From contig JAPOYJ010000055.1 of assembly GCA_026706635.1 (NCBI GenBank), forward strand, positions 23,698 to 87,697: DNA of 64,000 bases, read 5' to 3'. Of the stretch, positions 7,451 to 14,970 are shown piece after piece; position 1 is the stretch's first letter, and each line of letters opens with the position of its first letter. A model generated the notes under the pieces. The model saw nothing but the letters and a program-made list of their open reading frames with translations. It made no database searches and was not told the origin of the DNA. Made by a program: the position numbers and the translations under genes. This DNA comes from Gemmatimonadota bacterium. Lineage in GTDB: Bacteria; Gemmatimonadota; Gemmatimonadetes; Longimicrobiales; Gaopeijiaceae.

Positions 7451-8650
7451 ATGGAGGTCAAGGCACGTCGGCCAGCGGGGGTCGCTCCGGCGGATACTCC
7501 GACGGTGGGCGAGGGCCACGATCATGCCAGCCCACCCTGGGACGACCTCCTGGATCGCCACTCGATCGTGCGGGCGGGCAGCCACCTCGTGGTGCGCGGA
7601 GCCGTTCGGGGAGCGCTCCCCAGCGGAGCCGAGGAGGAGATTCGCCGGTGGGGCGACCAGATCGAGATCTCGCCTGCGGGCGACGTCACCGAGGTCGTCG
7701 GGATGAGGCGCTGGGGCGATACGCCACCCGACCGGCTCTGGCTGCACCTGGCGCTCTTCCTCGCGGCGCTGGCGAGCGCCGTCGTCGCCGGTGGCTTCCT
7801 CCAGGGCGTGGACCTCCTGGACACCCGCTTCGTCCAGATCGGCGGCGCCTACCTGCCAATGCCCACCGGCGTCCGGCTGGGAGAGATCGCCTTGGGACTT
7901 CCCTTCGCCCTTGCCTTCCTCGCCGTCCTCCTCGGCCACGAGATGGGACACTACCTGATCGCCCGACGCCACGGCGTCGCCGTCTCGCTCCCGTACTTCA
8001 TCCCATTCCCGCCGTACTTTTCGATCGTGGGGACGCTCGGGGCCTTCATCAGGATCAGGAGTCCGGTCATCCGCCGCGCCGTGCTCTTCGACATCGGAAT
8101 TGCGGGGCCGATCGCCAGCTTCCTCCTCTCGCTCCCCCTCCTCTTCGTGGGACTCCGCCTCTCGGAGCCGCTTCACCTCGTCGACCCCGGCATCTACCCC
8201 TTCATCGTGCACTTCGCGGGCGAGCCGATCCGGATCGGGAGCAGCCTCGCCCTCCAGCTGGCCGCCGCCCTCTCGGTCCCCGGCTTCGAGCCCGGCTCCG
8301 CCGTCATCCTGCACCCGCTCGCCTTCGCGGGGTGGCTCGGGATCTTCGTCACCGCGCTGAATCTGATCCCGCTTGCGCAGCTAGACGGCGGGCACATCCT
8401 CTACGCTGTCCGTGGCAGAGCGGAGCATGGCTTCGGAGTGGCGCTGATCGCCGCGCTCGCGGCTCTGGGGTTCGTCTGGTGGGGATGGTGGCTCTGGGGG
8501 GCGGTGGCGCTCCTCCTGGGGCGGGGACGGATCTCGCACCCTCCCGTCCTCGCCGCGTGGCTCCCGGTTGGCAGGGGCAGGACGCTCCTGGCGTGGGGGG
8601 CACTGGCGCTTCTCGCGCTGACCTTCTCGCCCGCTCCCCTCCAGTTTTAG
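7451..8650 (+). CDS. M50 site-2-protease family membrane metalloprotease
   Basis: Intramembrane zinc protease. After about 100 soluble N-terminal residues, hydrophobic segments begin; LLGHEMGHYLIAR carries the HExxH zinc site and NLIPLAQLDGGHILY supplies the third ligand Asp. The arrangement is like the EGY1/S2P-like group lacking a PDZ domain. ATG at 7451 has GAGG seven bases upstream; an in-frame ATG at 7400 lacks a clear ribosome-binding site. It is divergent from rho with about 120 bases between. The stop TAG at 8648 is the first triplet of the full-length dispersed element. The substrate is unknown. Confidence 0.9.
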   Translation: MEVKARRPAGVAPADTPTVGEGHDHASPPWDDLLDRHSIVRAGSHLVVRGAVRGALPSGAEEEIRRWGDQIEISPAGDVTEVVGMRRWGDTPPDRLWLHLALFLAALASAVVAGGFLQGVDLLDTRFVQIGGAYLPMPTGVRLGEIALGLPFALAFLAVLLGHEMGHYLIARRHGVAVSLPYFIPFPPYFSIVGTLGAFIRIRSPVIRRAVLFDIGIAGPIASFLLSLPLLFVGLRLSEPLHLVDPGIYPFIVHFAGEPIRIGSSLALQLAAALSVPGFEPGSAVILHPLAFAGWLGIFVTALNLIPLAQLDGGHILYAVRGRAEHGFGVALIAALAALGFVWWGWWLWGAVALLLGRGRISHPPVLAAWLPVGRGRTLLAWGALALLALTFSPAPLQF

Positions 8651-8827
8651 CGGCCCGTGGACAAACCTCCCACGGCATTCGAGCGGCGCTGCATCCCCGC
8701 TGGGCCGCTTCGCTCTGCGTTGCTCCTCGGACCAATAGCGCTGCGGCTATTGGCCCTTCGTCGCGCCTTGCCAGCGGAGCGCTTCGCCGCTCTCGGTGCT
8801 CGCGCGAGATTATTCACGGACCGCTAG
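8648..8827 (+). mobile_element. Dispersed element, complete 180-bp reference copy (copy D)
   Basis: Left end TAGCGGCCCGTGGACAAAC; landmark CGCTGCATCCCCGC; GCTTCGCTCTGCGTTGCTCC; a perfect 8-bp hairpin CCAATAGC/GCTATTGG at 8732-8753; the inner block AGCGCTTCGCCGCTCTCGG; the self-complementary CTCGCGCGAG; right end ATTATTCACGGACCGCTA. Left end and reversed right end match as TAGCGGYCCGTGRAYAA, an imperfect terminal inverted repeat of about 17 bp. No open reading frame of its own is evident. A second left-end start (TAGCAGCCCGTGG, 8825-8837) abuts it through a shared CTAG. Confidence 0.8.
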
Positions 8828-8833
8828 CAGCCC

Positions 8834-9178
8834 GTGGCGAGACACAACCGCGAGGGGGTGGGCGAGGACCAGCTCGGACACCGGTACCGGATCAGCTACC
8901 AGCCCGACTGGCTCCGCACGATCCGGGTCACGCGCCGTCTCCCCTCGGGCAGGCTCTCCACGAAGGTGCTGCTCCGCAACCCGGATCCGCGTCCGCTCGA
9001 CAGCCACCGCGCACTCGTGCGGACCAGGATCGAGAGTCCCTCCCAGGGGCTCGCGGTCGAGATCTCCCTGCGCACGGATTCGGCGCCCTTCGAGGAGGTG
9101 GAGCTTCTCTGGCGCGGGAACTCGGGGCTCGCCCGGGCCCATGACGCCGTGCGTTTTCGGCTCTCCGCCTTCAAATGA
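8834..9178 (+). CDS. Hypothetical protein starting inside a repeat end
   Basis: A 114-aa soluble protein of no family I recognise, rich in Arg, Leu and Ser, with beta-like alternation in the middle (RISYQPDWLRTIRVTRRLPSG). The frame has a stop (TAG) at 8825-8827, so the earliest possible start is the GTG at 8834, which is the GTG of the element end AGCCCGTGG. No Shine-Dalgarno sequence precedes it, so a later start is possible. Codon use resembles neighbouring genes, which favours a real gene. The stop lies in an inverted repeat at 9176-9201. Confidence 0.55.
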   Translation: MARHNREGVGEDQLGHRYRISYQPDWLRTIRVTRRLPSGRLSTKVLLRNPDPRPLDSHRALVRTRIESPSQGLAVEISLRTDSAPFEEVELLWRGNSGLARAHDAVRFRLSAFK

Positions 9179-9214
9179 CAACTGCGATTTACATGTTGTC
9201 AACTGCCGTTGTCA
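9176..9214. promoter_or_regulatory. Inverted/direct TGACAAC repeats, possible operator or weak terminator
   Basis: TGACAAC (9176) is followed after 12 bases by its complement GTTGTCA (9195) and again by GTTGTCA at 9208. This region is unusually AT-rich for the window. It lies between the hypothetical gene and mlaE. No T-run follows, so a protein-binding site is as likely as a terminator. The rest of the gap to 9326 shows nothing recognisable. Confidence 0.3.
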
Positions 9215-9326
9215 CCGTGTGTCTGGCGACCGAGCGGTGGCAGGGCACTCGAATGCGGTCCGGCTCTGACGACGGGCCGCTGGCGGCCACGCACCCGCCG
9301 AGCCCCCGATTGGGCTACATTGCCGC

Positions 9327-10181
9327 ATGGCGAGCGCTTCCGCACCCGAGCACGCCCTGAGCGAGCCTCCGAAGGCCCGCGAGCAGCTCCCCGCAGTCCG
9401 TAGGAGGTTTGTCCACGGGCCGCTGGCCTCCTGCGGCAGACTCACGCTCTCGGCGCTCGTGCTCTTCGGGCGCGCGTGGCGGCTCTTCTGGGCGTCGATC
9501 CACGCACTTCGCGAGGTCGGTCTCTGGGGCCCGCTGCTCCTCCCCCAGATGGCCCGCGTCGGCGTCGCCTCGGTGCCGATCGCCGTCTTCATCGCGATCT
9601 TCACGGGGATCGTGATGTCGCTCCAGGCCTCGTACACGCTCTCCGGCACGCTGCCCCTCTACTTCGTCGGGACGATGGTCGGCAAGTCCATGATCATCGA
9701 GCTGGGGCCGGTGCTGACCGGGCTCGTGCTCGCCGGCAGGGTGGGCGCCACGATCTCGGCCGAGCTGGGGACGATGCGCGTCACCGAGCAGATCGACGCG
9801 CTCGAGACGCTCGCCTACGATCCGGTTGTGTATCTGGTCATACCGAGGACTGTGGCCGGGATCGTCATGTTCCCGCTCGTCGTCCTCATCGCAACCTCGG
9901 TGGGGATCGGCTCGGCGTGGGTGACGGCGCTCGAGCTCCTGAACATGTCGTCGGCGGAGTTCGTCAAGGGGCTCCGGCTCTTCTTCGAGCCCTGGGACGT
10001 CTGGTTCGCGGTCATCAAGACGATCTCCTTCGGCGCGATCGTGACCGGCGTCGGGTGCTTCTTCGGTCTCCAGACGGATCGCGGGGCCCGGGGGGTCGGC
10101 CGGGCCACGACGCGCACCGTGGTGGTGGCGAGCATGTGCATCCTGGTACTGGACGCCTTCTGGGCGGCGGTGCTGCTGTGA
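9327..10181 (+). CDS. mlaE: MlaE-family ABC transporter permease (phospholipid transport)
   Basis: Inner-membrane permease of the Mla/MCE system that moves phospholipids between inner and outer membranes. The MlaE fold is seen from about residue 45: ALREVGLWGPLLLPQM, the conserved GPVLTGLVLAGRVGATISAELGTM, and MRVTEQIDALETL, then five hydrophobic segments. The family normally runs about 260 aa; the extra N-terminal 30-40 residues include RRRFVHGPLA, which is translated repeat sequence (9401-9426). ATG at 9327 lacks a clear ribosome-binding site, while the repeat offers GGAGG at 9404, so translation might start downstream at a rare codon. Stop overlaps the mlaF start. Confidence 0.92.
   Translation: MASASAPEHALSEPPKAREQLPAVRRRFVHGPLASCGRLTLSALVLFGRAWRLFWASIHALREVGLWGPLLLPQMARVGVASVPIAVFIAIFTGIVMSLQASYTLSGTLPLYFVGTMVGKSMIIELGPVLTGLVLAGRVGATISAELGTMRVTEQIDALETLAYDPVVYLVIPRTVAGIVMFPLVVLIATSVGIGSAWVTALELLNMSSAEFVKGLRLFFEPWDVWFAVIKTISFGAIVTGVGCFFGLQTDRGARGVGRATTRTVVVASMCILVLDAFWAAVLL
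9401..9426 (-). repeat. Dispersed element, left-end fragment inside mlaE (copy E)
   Basis: TAGGAGGTTTGTCCACGGGC then CGCTGG, the reversed left end with the terminal TAG changed to TGG so that the frame stays open. It encodes RRRFVHGPLA near residue 30 of the MlaE product. Confidence 0.7.
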
Positions 10182-10930
10182 GCATCCACCTGGATCGGGT
10201 CCACAAGGCCTTCGGCCCGCGCGAGGTGCTCTGCGGCCTCAGCCTAGATGTCGCCGAGGGCGAGATCGCCGCCATCGTGGGGCCTTCCGGGTGCGGCAAG
10301 TCGGTGCTGCTCAAGCACATCGTGGGGCTTCTCGCCCCCGACTCCGGCGCGGTCGTGGTGGCGGGGCGGTCGGTGCCCGAGCTGGATCGGGAGTCGCTGG
10401 CCGAGCTCCGTCGCCGGATCGGATACGTCTTCCAGTTTGCCGCCCTCTTCGACTCGATGACGGTCGCGGCGAATGTCGGGATGGGGCTCAGACGGCTTCC
10501 CGGATGGGATGGGAGGCGGATCGCGCGGCGGGCGGAGGAGTGCCTCGAGCTGGTCGACCTGGCGGGGATGGGCGACCGCTACCCGGCGCAGCTGAGCGGG
10601 GGTCAGCGCAAGCGGGCCGGTCTCGCCCGGGCAATCGCCGCCTCGCCCGAGTATCTGCTCTACGACGAGCCGACGACGGGGCTGGACCCGGTCACGACAT
10701 CGGTGATCGACAAGCTGGTGGTGCGGATGCGCGACGAGCTGGGCGTCACCGGCCTCGTTGTCACCCACGACATGACGAGCGCCTTCAGGGTGGCCGACCG
10801 CATCACCTTCCTCCACGAGGGCAGGGCCCGCTTCAGCGGCGCTCCCGACGAGCTGCGCGTCGCCCCGGACGCCGTCCTGAAGGGGTTCGTGGAGGGGGAC
10901 CCGGGGCTATACTACGGAACCGAGGGGTAG
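10178..10930 (+). CDS. mlaF: MlaF-family ABC transporter ATP-binding protein
   Basis: Cytoplasmic ATPase partner of the MlaE permease. Walker A GPSGCGKS near residue 35, Q-loop FQFAALFDSMTV, signature LSGGQRKRAGLARAIA, Walker B YLLYDEPTTGLDP and switch THDM are all intact. GTG at 10178 overlaps the mlaE stop (GTGA), indicating translational coupling; the longer in-frame extension upstream is a shadow of mlaE. Product about 250 aa. Its TAG stop at 10928 begins a degenerate copy of the dispersed element. Confidence 0.95.
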   Translation: MSIHLDRVHKAFGPREVLCGLSLDVAEGEIAAIVGPSGCGKSVLLKHIVGLLAPDSGAVVVAGRSVPELDRESLAELRRRIGYVFQFAALFDSMTVAANVGMGLRRLPGWDGRRIARRAEECLELVDLAGMGDRYPAQLSGGQRKRAGLARAIAASPEYLLYDEPTTGLDPVTTSVIDKLVVRMRDELGVTGLVVTHDMTSAFRVADRITFLHEGRARFSGAPDELRVAPDAVLKGFVEGDPGLYYGTEG

Positions 10931-10972
10931 CGGCACGGGCTGCCAGACCTCCCACGGCATGCGAGCGGGGTT
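10928..10972 (+). repeat. Dispersed element, degenerate left-end fragment between mlaF and mlaD (copy F)
   Basis: TAGCGGCACGGGCTGCCAGAC, then CTCCCACGGCATGCGAGCGGGG, a diverged left module. Its TAG is the mlaF stop. The GCGGGG at its end, five to six bases before the mlaD ATG, is the best ribosome-binding sequence for mlaD. Confidence 0.6.
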
Positions 10973-10975
10973 GAA

Positions 10976-11962
10976 ATGGAACAGAGACGGGAGGTGCTGG
11001 TCGGCCTGGTGGTCGTCGTTGGTCTGGCGATTGGCCTCTTCGGCACCATCTGGCTGCAGGGAGGGTGGTCGCGCGACCAGCTGGCGCTCCGGGCCGCATC
11101 TCCGAACGCCGGCCAGCTCGTGGCTGGGGGCTCGGTCAAGTTCCGCGGCGTGCAGGTGGGGCGGGTCTCCTCGGTGGCGGTGGTGCCGAGCGGCGAGGCC
11201 GTAATGGTCGAGATGACGGTGATGCCCGATCTGGTCCTCCCGAGCGACCCGGCGATGCTGATAGCCCCCGAGTCGTTCTTCGGCGACTGGCAGGCCGAGA
11301 TCGTGAACCGGAGCGAGCACACGGAGCAGCTCTTCCTGGAGTATCCTGAGGAGGGCGTCCTTCCCGGTGCGGCGCTGACCGACTTCTCGAGGCTGACGGC
11401 GACCGCCGAGGAGATCGCGGGCAACCTGACGACGATCTCCCAGCGCTTCGAGATCGCCTTCACCGAGGAGACGGCGCTGAACCTCAAGGCCGCGATAGAC
11501 AACATCAGCCGGGTGAGCGACGGGCTCTCGGCGATCGTCTCGCAGCAGTCGGAGCGCTTCGACGAGCTGGCCGCCGGAGTGGGCGAGTCGGCGGCCGAGA
11601 TCGCCGCCCTGGCCCGGGAGGCGCGCGAGGCGATCCAGAAGGCCGACGAGATGCTCGCCGACGCCGAGCTTCGCACGGTGATCAAGGACGCGGGCACCAG
11701 CGTGGCGAACCTCAGGGCGATGAGCGAGGACATGGTGGCGGCGATGGACGACATTCGGGAATCCGCGCAGCAGGCGACCGCGACGATGGATCGTCTGGAG
11801 GACTTGGTGGTGGCCGCCGAGACGGGCGAGGGGCTGCTGGGCAACCTCCTGGGGGACAAGGAGCTGGCAGGCGAGACCGCCGACGCGATCGCGCGGCTGA
11901 ACGCGCTCCTGGCCGACATCCAGGAGAACCCGCGCCGCTACCTGAGCTTCTCGGTCTTCTAG
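10976..11962 (+). CDS. mlaD: MlaD/MCE-domain lipid-binding protein
   Basis: Periplasmic, membrane-anchored MCE protein that shuttles phospholipid for the MlaEF transporter. One N-terminal helix (residues about 8-28), an MCE domain about 37-115 containing GGSVKFRGVQVGRV, then a long alpha-helical, Ala/Glu-rich region to the end that looks like the extended tube-forming helices of large MCE proteins. 328 aa. The stop TAG at 11960 is the first triplet of another repeat copy. No mlaC or mlaA homologue is in the window. Confidence 0.93.
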   Translation: MEQRREVLVGLVVVVGLAIGLFGTIWLQGGWSRDQLALRAASPNAGQLVAGGSVKFRGVQVGRVSSVAVVPSGEAVMVEMTVMPDLVLPSDPAMLIAPESFFGDWQAEIVNRSEHTEQLFLEYPEEGVLPGAALTDFSRLTATAEEIAGNLTTISQRFEIAFTEETALNLKAAIDNISRVSDGLSAIVSQQSERFDELAAGVGESAAEIAALAREAREAIQKADEMLADAELRTVIKDAGTSVANLRAMSEDMVAAMDDIRESAQQATATMDRLEDLVVAAETGEGLLGNLLGDKELAGETADAIARLNALLADIQENPRRYLSFSVF

Positions 11963-12041
11963 CAGCCCGTGGACAAGCCTCCCACAGCATTCGAGCAGCG
12001 CTGCATCCCCGCCGGACCGCTTCGCTCTGCGCTGCGTCTCT
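11960..12041 (+). repeat. Dispersed element, left half (copy G)
   Basis: TAGCAGCCCGTGGACAAGCC, CGCTGCATCCCCGCC and GCTTCGCTCTGCGCTGC are all present in order, then similarity stops. The TAG is the mlaD stop. Orientation is the same as the complete copy at 8648. Confidence 0.8.
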
Positions 12042-12052
12042 GCAGGCAGCCG

Positions 12053-12132
12053 TGACAGATAAGTGGCATAATCTGTCAGGTGCGATCTGGAACTCGCCCG
12101 TGGCGGACAAAATGACCAGGGAATCTGACCGG
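12053..12132. promoter_or_regulatory. Inverted repeat and repeated AATCTG motif upstream of the AI-2E family gene
   Basis: TGACAGAT (12053-12060) and ATCTGTCA (12071-12078) form a perfect 8-bp inverted repeat with a 10-base loop, 54 bases upstream of the start codon. TAATCTGTCAGG (12069-12080) recurs in changed form as GAATCTGACCGG at 12121-12132. Related sequence occurs at the right edge of the window (63959, 63983). It could be an operator or the scar of an insertion sequence end. Confidence 0.35.
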
Positions 12133-13382
12133 TGAGTCGGGTGGAGCAGCCGGGGAGTGGATGGGGGTGGCAGGGGGCGCAGGCGGCGGTCGCGGTGCTG
12201 GCGGCGGGTTTCCTCCTATACGCGCTCCGGGAGCTGCTGAATCCGTTCCTCCTCTACCTGGCACTCGTCGCGCTCCTGATGCCCTTCCGAGGGCGGCGGG
12301 GCCACACCGCGCTCGTGTCGGTCGCCACTCTCCTGACCGCGCTTTGGGTGCTCGACGCGGCCGGATCGCTCCTGGCGCCGTTCGTCCTCGCCTTCGTCCT
12401 CGCCTACATCCTGGACCCCGTGGTCGACCGGGTGGCCGTTCACCCCAGGATCGGTCGCACGGCGGCGATTCTGGCGATTCTCGCGGTGGCGGGCGGCGGC
12501 CTGGCGGCGATCCTGGCGGTGGGCGTTCCGGAGGCAGTCCGCCAGAGTGGGGCGCTTGTCGGCGAGGTCGCCGAATGGGTGCGCGAAGTCGACCCGTCCG
12601 ATCCGCCGATCGACCTTCCGCTCCTCGACGAGGAGGCGCTCCTCGCGACGCTGAACTCGGTGGACGCCGGGACGGTCAACGCCTTCCTGGAGCGCCGCGG
12701 CGCCGAGATCGCGAGGGGGGCGTGGGACGCGGTCCTCGGGATCGGGCGGAGCTTCGGCTTCCTCTTCTCGCTCCTCGGCTACCTGGTGCTCACCCCGGTC
12801 CTCACATTCTATCTGCTGCGCGACTTCGACCGGATCACGGCCGCGATCGACGGATTGATCCCCGACCGCCTGCGGCCGACGGCGCGCGGCTTCGCGGGGG
12901 AGTACGATAGGCTCCTCTCGCGCTACCTGAGGGGGCAGGTGGCGACCTCGGTCATCACGGGGCTGATCACCGGGGTGGGTCTCTACCTGGTCGGCTTTCC
13001 GTACGCCTTCATCCTGGGCACGACCGTCGCCATCCTGGGTGTGGTGCCGTACCTGGGGCTCGTCGCCTCGCTCGCGCCAGCGGTGGTCATCGCGCTGACG
13101 AGCGGCGAGGTCGGCGTCTCGCTCGCCAAGGTGGCGGTCGTCTACGGGGTGGCCCAGGCGATCGAGAGCGGCGTGCTCAGCCCCAGGATAGTCGGAGGAT
13201 CGGTGGGGCTGCACCCCGTCTGGATCCTCCTCGCCCTCTCGCTGGGGGGCTTCTTCTTCGGCTTCGTCGGGCTCCTGATCGGAGTGCCGGTGGCAGTCGG
13301 GTGCAAGCTGCTGGCGGTGCGCTTCCTGGAACGTCGTGGATCCGGCGGCGTCGATGCCCAGGCGGGGGCTGCCTCGGCGTGA
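12132..13382 (+). CDS. AI-2E family transporter (PerM/UPF0118)
   Basis: Integral membrane protein of the AI-2 exporter superfamily, which includes putative permeases and Na+/H+ antiporters, so substrate is uncertain. About eight hydrophobic segments flank a soluble loop (residues about 150-215). The C-terminal half has the family blocks LTPVLTFYLLRDFDR, RYLRGQVATSVITGLITGVGLYLVG, GVVPYLG and PRIVGGSVGLHPVWILLALSLGG. GTG at 12132 is the only start near the family N-terminus. Stop overlaps the trxB GTG start, so the two genes are translationally coupled. Confidence 0.88.
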   Translation: MSRVEQPGSGWGWQGAQAAVAVLAAGFLLYALRELLNPFLLYLALVALLMPFRGRRGHTALVSVATLLTALWVLDAAGSLLAPFVLAFVLAYILDPVVDRVAVHPRIGRTAAILAILAVAGGGLAAILAVGVPEAVRQSGALVGEVAEWVREVDPSDPPIDLPLLDEEALLATLNSVDAGTVNAFLERRGAEIARGAWDAVLGIGRSFGFLFSLLGYLVLTPVLTFYLLRDFDRITAAIDGLIPDRLRPTARGFAGEYDRLLSRYLRGQVATSVITGLITGVGLYLVGFPYAFILGTTVAILGVVPYLGLVASLAPAVVIALTSGEVGVSLAKVAVVYGVAQAIESGVLSPRIVGGSVGLHPVWILLALSLGGFFFGFVGLLIGVPVAVGCKLLAVRFLERRGSGGVDAQAGAASA

Positions 13383-14365
13383 AGGGCGAGTCCCCGACCA
13401 CGGCACCCAGTGGCGTCGAGCAGATCGCGATAGTCGGCTCCGGACCCGCGGCGTGGACCGCTGCGATCTACGCGGCCCGCGCCGGACTGGATCCCATCGT
13501 CTACGAGGGGGCGGGCAGCCGCACGATGATTCCCGGCGGACAGCTGATGTTCACGACCGACGTCGAGAACTACCCCGGATTCGCCGACGGGGTGGGCGGG
13601 ATCGAGATGATGGCGGAGTTCAGGAGGCAGGCGCTCCGCTTCGACACGCGGGTCGTGACCGAGGACATCGTGCGGGTCGACCTCTCGGAGAGGCCCTTCG
13701 TACTCTACACCTCCGAGGGGGACCGCGTCCTTGCCGCGACGATGGTGATCGCCACGGGCGCCAATGCGCGCTGGCTGGGGGTGCCCGGCGAGGAGCGATT
13801 GGCGCAGAGCGGAGGCGGGGTCTCGGCGTGCGCGGTGTGCGACGGCGCGCTCCCGCACTTCCGGGGCCAGCGGCTGGCCGTAGTGGGTGGCGGGGACAGC
13901 GCCATGGAGGAGGCCCTCTACCTGACGAAGTTCGCCTCCGAGGTGCTGATCGTCCACCGGCGCGACGAGCTCAGGGCGTCGCAGATAATGCAGGATCGGG
14001 CGCGGCGGAGCGACAGGATCCGCTTCCTCTGGAACCGGGTCGTCGTCGAGGTCGTGGGCGACGAGGCAATCTCCGGGCTGCGCCTGCGCGACGCGGTGAC
14101 CGGCACCGAGGAGGAGCTCTCGGTGGGGGGACTCTTCGTCGCCATCGGCCACACCCCGAACACCGGCTTCCTGGAGGGCCAGATCCCGCTCAGGGAGAAC
14201 GGCTACGTGCTGCTGCCGACCCCCTGGAGGACCGAGACGAGCGTGCCGGGCGTCTTCGCCGCGGGCGACGTCATGGACGACTACTACCGCCAGGCGGTCT
14301 CGGCGGCGGGGACGGGGTGCATGGCCGCGCTGGAGGCGGAGCGGTTCCTGGCGGCGGGCGGGTAG
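13379..14365 (+). CDS. trxB: Thioredoxin-disulfide reductase
   Basis: NADPH-dependent flavoenzyme that reduces thioredoxin. FAD-binding GSGPAAWTAAIYAAR near the N-terminus (AAW in place of the more common AGL/AGY), redox-active CAVCDG near residue 150, NADPH-binding GGGDSAMEEA, and C-terminal GVFAAGDVMDDYYRQAVSAAGTGC. 328 aa. GTG at 13379 overlaps the upstream stop (GTGA), preferred to ATG at 13301, which would overlap the transporter by 80 bases. The downstream gap to greA (119 bases, convergent) holds a weak hairpin but no clear terminator. Confidence 0.95.
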   Translation: MKGESPTTAPSGVEQIAIVGSGPAAWTAAIYAARAGLDPIVYEGAGSRTMIPGGQLMFTTDVENYPGFADGVGGIEMMAEFRRQALRFDTRVVTEDIVRVDLSERPFVLYTSEGDRVLAATMVIATGANARWLGVPGEERLAQSGGGVSACAVCDGALPHFRGQRLAVVGGGDSAMEEALYLTKFASEVLIVHRRDELRASQIMQDRARRSDRIRFLWNRVVVEVVGDEAISGLRLRDAVTGTEEELSVGGLFVAIGHTPNTGFLEGQIPLRENGYVLLPTPWRTETSVPGVFAAGDVMDDYYRQAVSAAGTGCMAALEAERFLAAGG

Positions 14366-14484
14366 AGTGAGCTTCTGTCTCGCCCCCTCGGGCACGAAAA
14401 TGTACCCGTGGGCTCGCACCTGCGGGGAAAGATGTGCCAGCGGCGATCCGAAGCGACAGGTGCCAGGAGACTGCCGCTGTCAAG

Positions 14485-14970
14485 CTACCCCCCGTCTTCT
14501 GTCAGCTGCTCTGGCAGCGTCGTGAGGCTCACGACCGTGTAGCTTCGCGCACCGGCAGGGAGCCGGATCTCGACCTCTTCCCCCTCGCGGGCACCGCAGA
14601 GTCCCCGCCCGATCGGCGACTCCACCGAGACATGCCCCTTCTCCAGGTCGATGAAGTCGCCGGCCACGATTGTGAATTCGCGCTCTGCCTGGGCGGCGTG
14701 ATCACGCACCCGCACCGTCGAGCCGAAACCCACCCGGTCGGCGGGCAGGTCGTCGACGCTGATGCGCGAGATCTCGGACATGCGCCCAGCCAGATGTCCA
14801 ATCCGCGCCTGCACGAACTGCTGTCGCTCCAGCGCCGACTTGTACTCGGCGTTCTCGCGCAGGTCACCTAGCTCGACCGCCCTTCGGATGCGCTCGGGCA
14901 GCACCACGTTCAACTCGTGGCTTAGCGCCTCCACCTCCGCCGTAATCCTCGCCTTGATCTCTTCGATCAT
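14485..14970 (-). CDS. greA: Transcription elongation factor GreA
   Basis: Rescues arrested RNA polymerase by stimulating transcript cleavage. N-terminal coiled coil with GDLRENAEYKSALERQ (acidic tip residues D and E at positions about 37-40), C-terminal domain with SPIGRGLCGAREGEEVEI. 161 aa is normal. ATG at 14970 overlaps the rdgB stop (ATGA). Confidence 0.97.
   Translation of the reverse strand: MIEEIKARITAEVEALSHELNVVLPERIRRAVELGDLRENAEYKSALERQQFVQARIGHLAGRMSEISRISVDDLPADRVGFGSTVRVRDHAAQAEREFTIVAGDFIDLEKGHVSVESPIGRGLCGAREGEEVEIRLPAGARSYTVVSLTTLPEQLTEDGG

Noticed and set aside
8648..8827. Rho-independent terminators as the explanation of the repeats
   Set aside because: Copies occur upstream of, inside and downstream of genes and in both orientations, and the hairpins are not followed by T-runs, although a termination role for some copies is not excluded.
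8796..9269. Alternative 157-codon frame overlapping the hypothetical gene at 8834
   Set aside because: Its product is Ser/Arg/Pro-rich and begins in the repeat's right module; the 8834 frame has normal amino acid use.
13336..14370. Long plus-strand frame over trxB and similar Arg/Pro/Gly-rich frames over most genes
   Set aside because: These are out-of-frame shadows of genes with clear conserved motifs.
14366..14484. Intrinsic terminator between convergent trxB and greA
   Set aside because: Only a weak mismatched stem (CGGGCAC/GTACCCG) without a T-run is visible.
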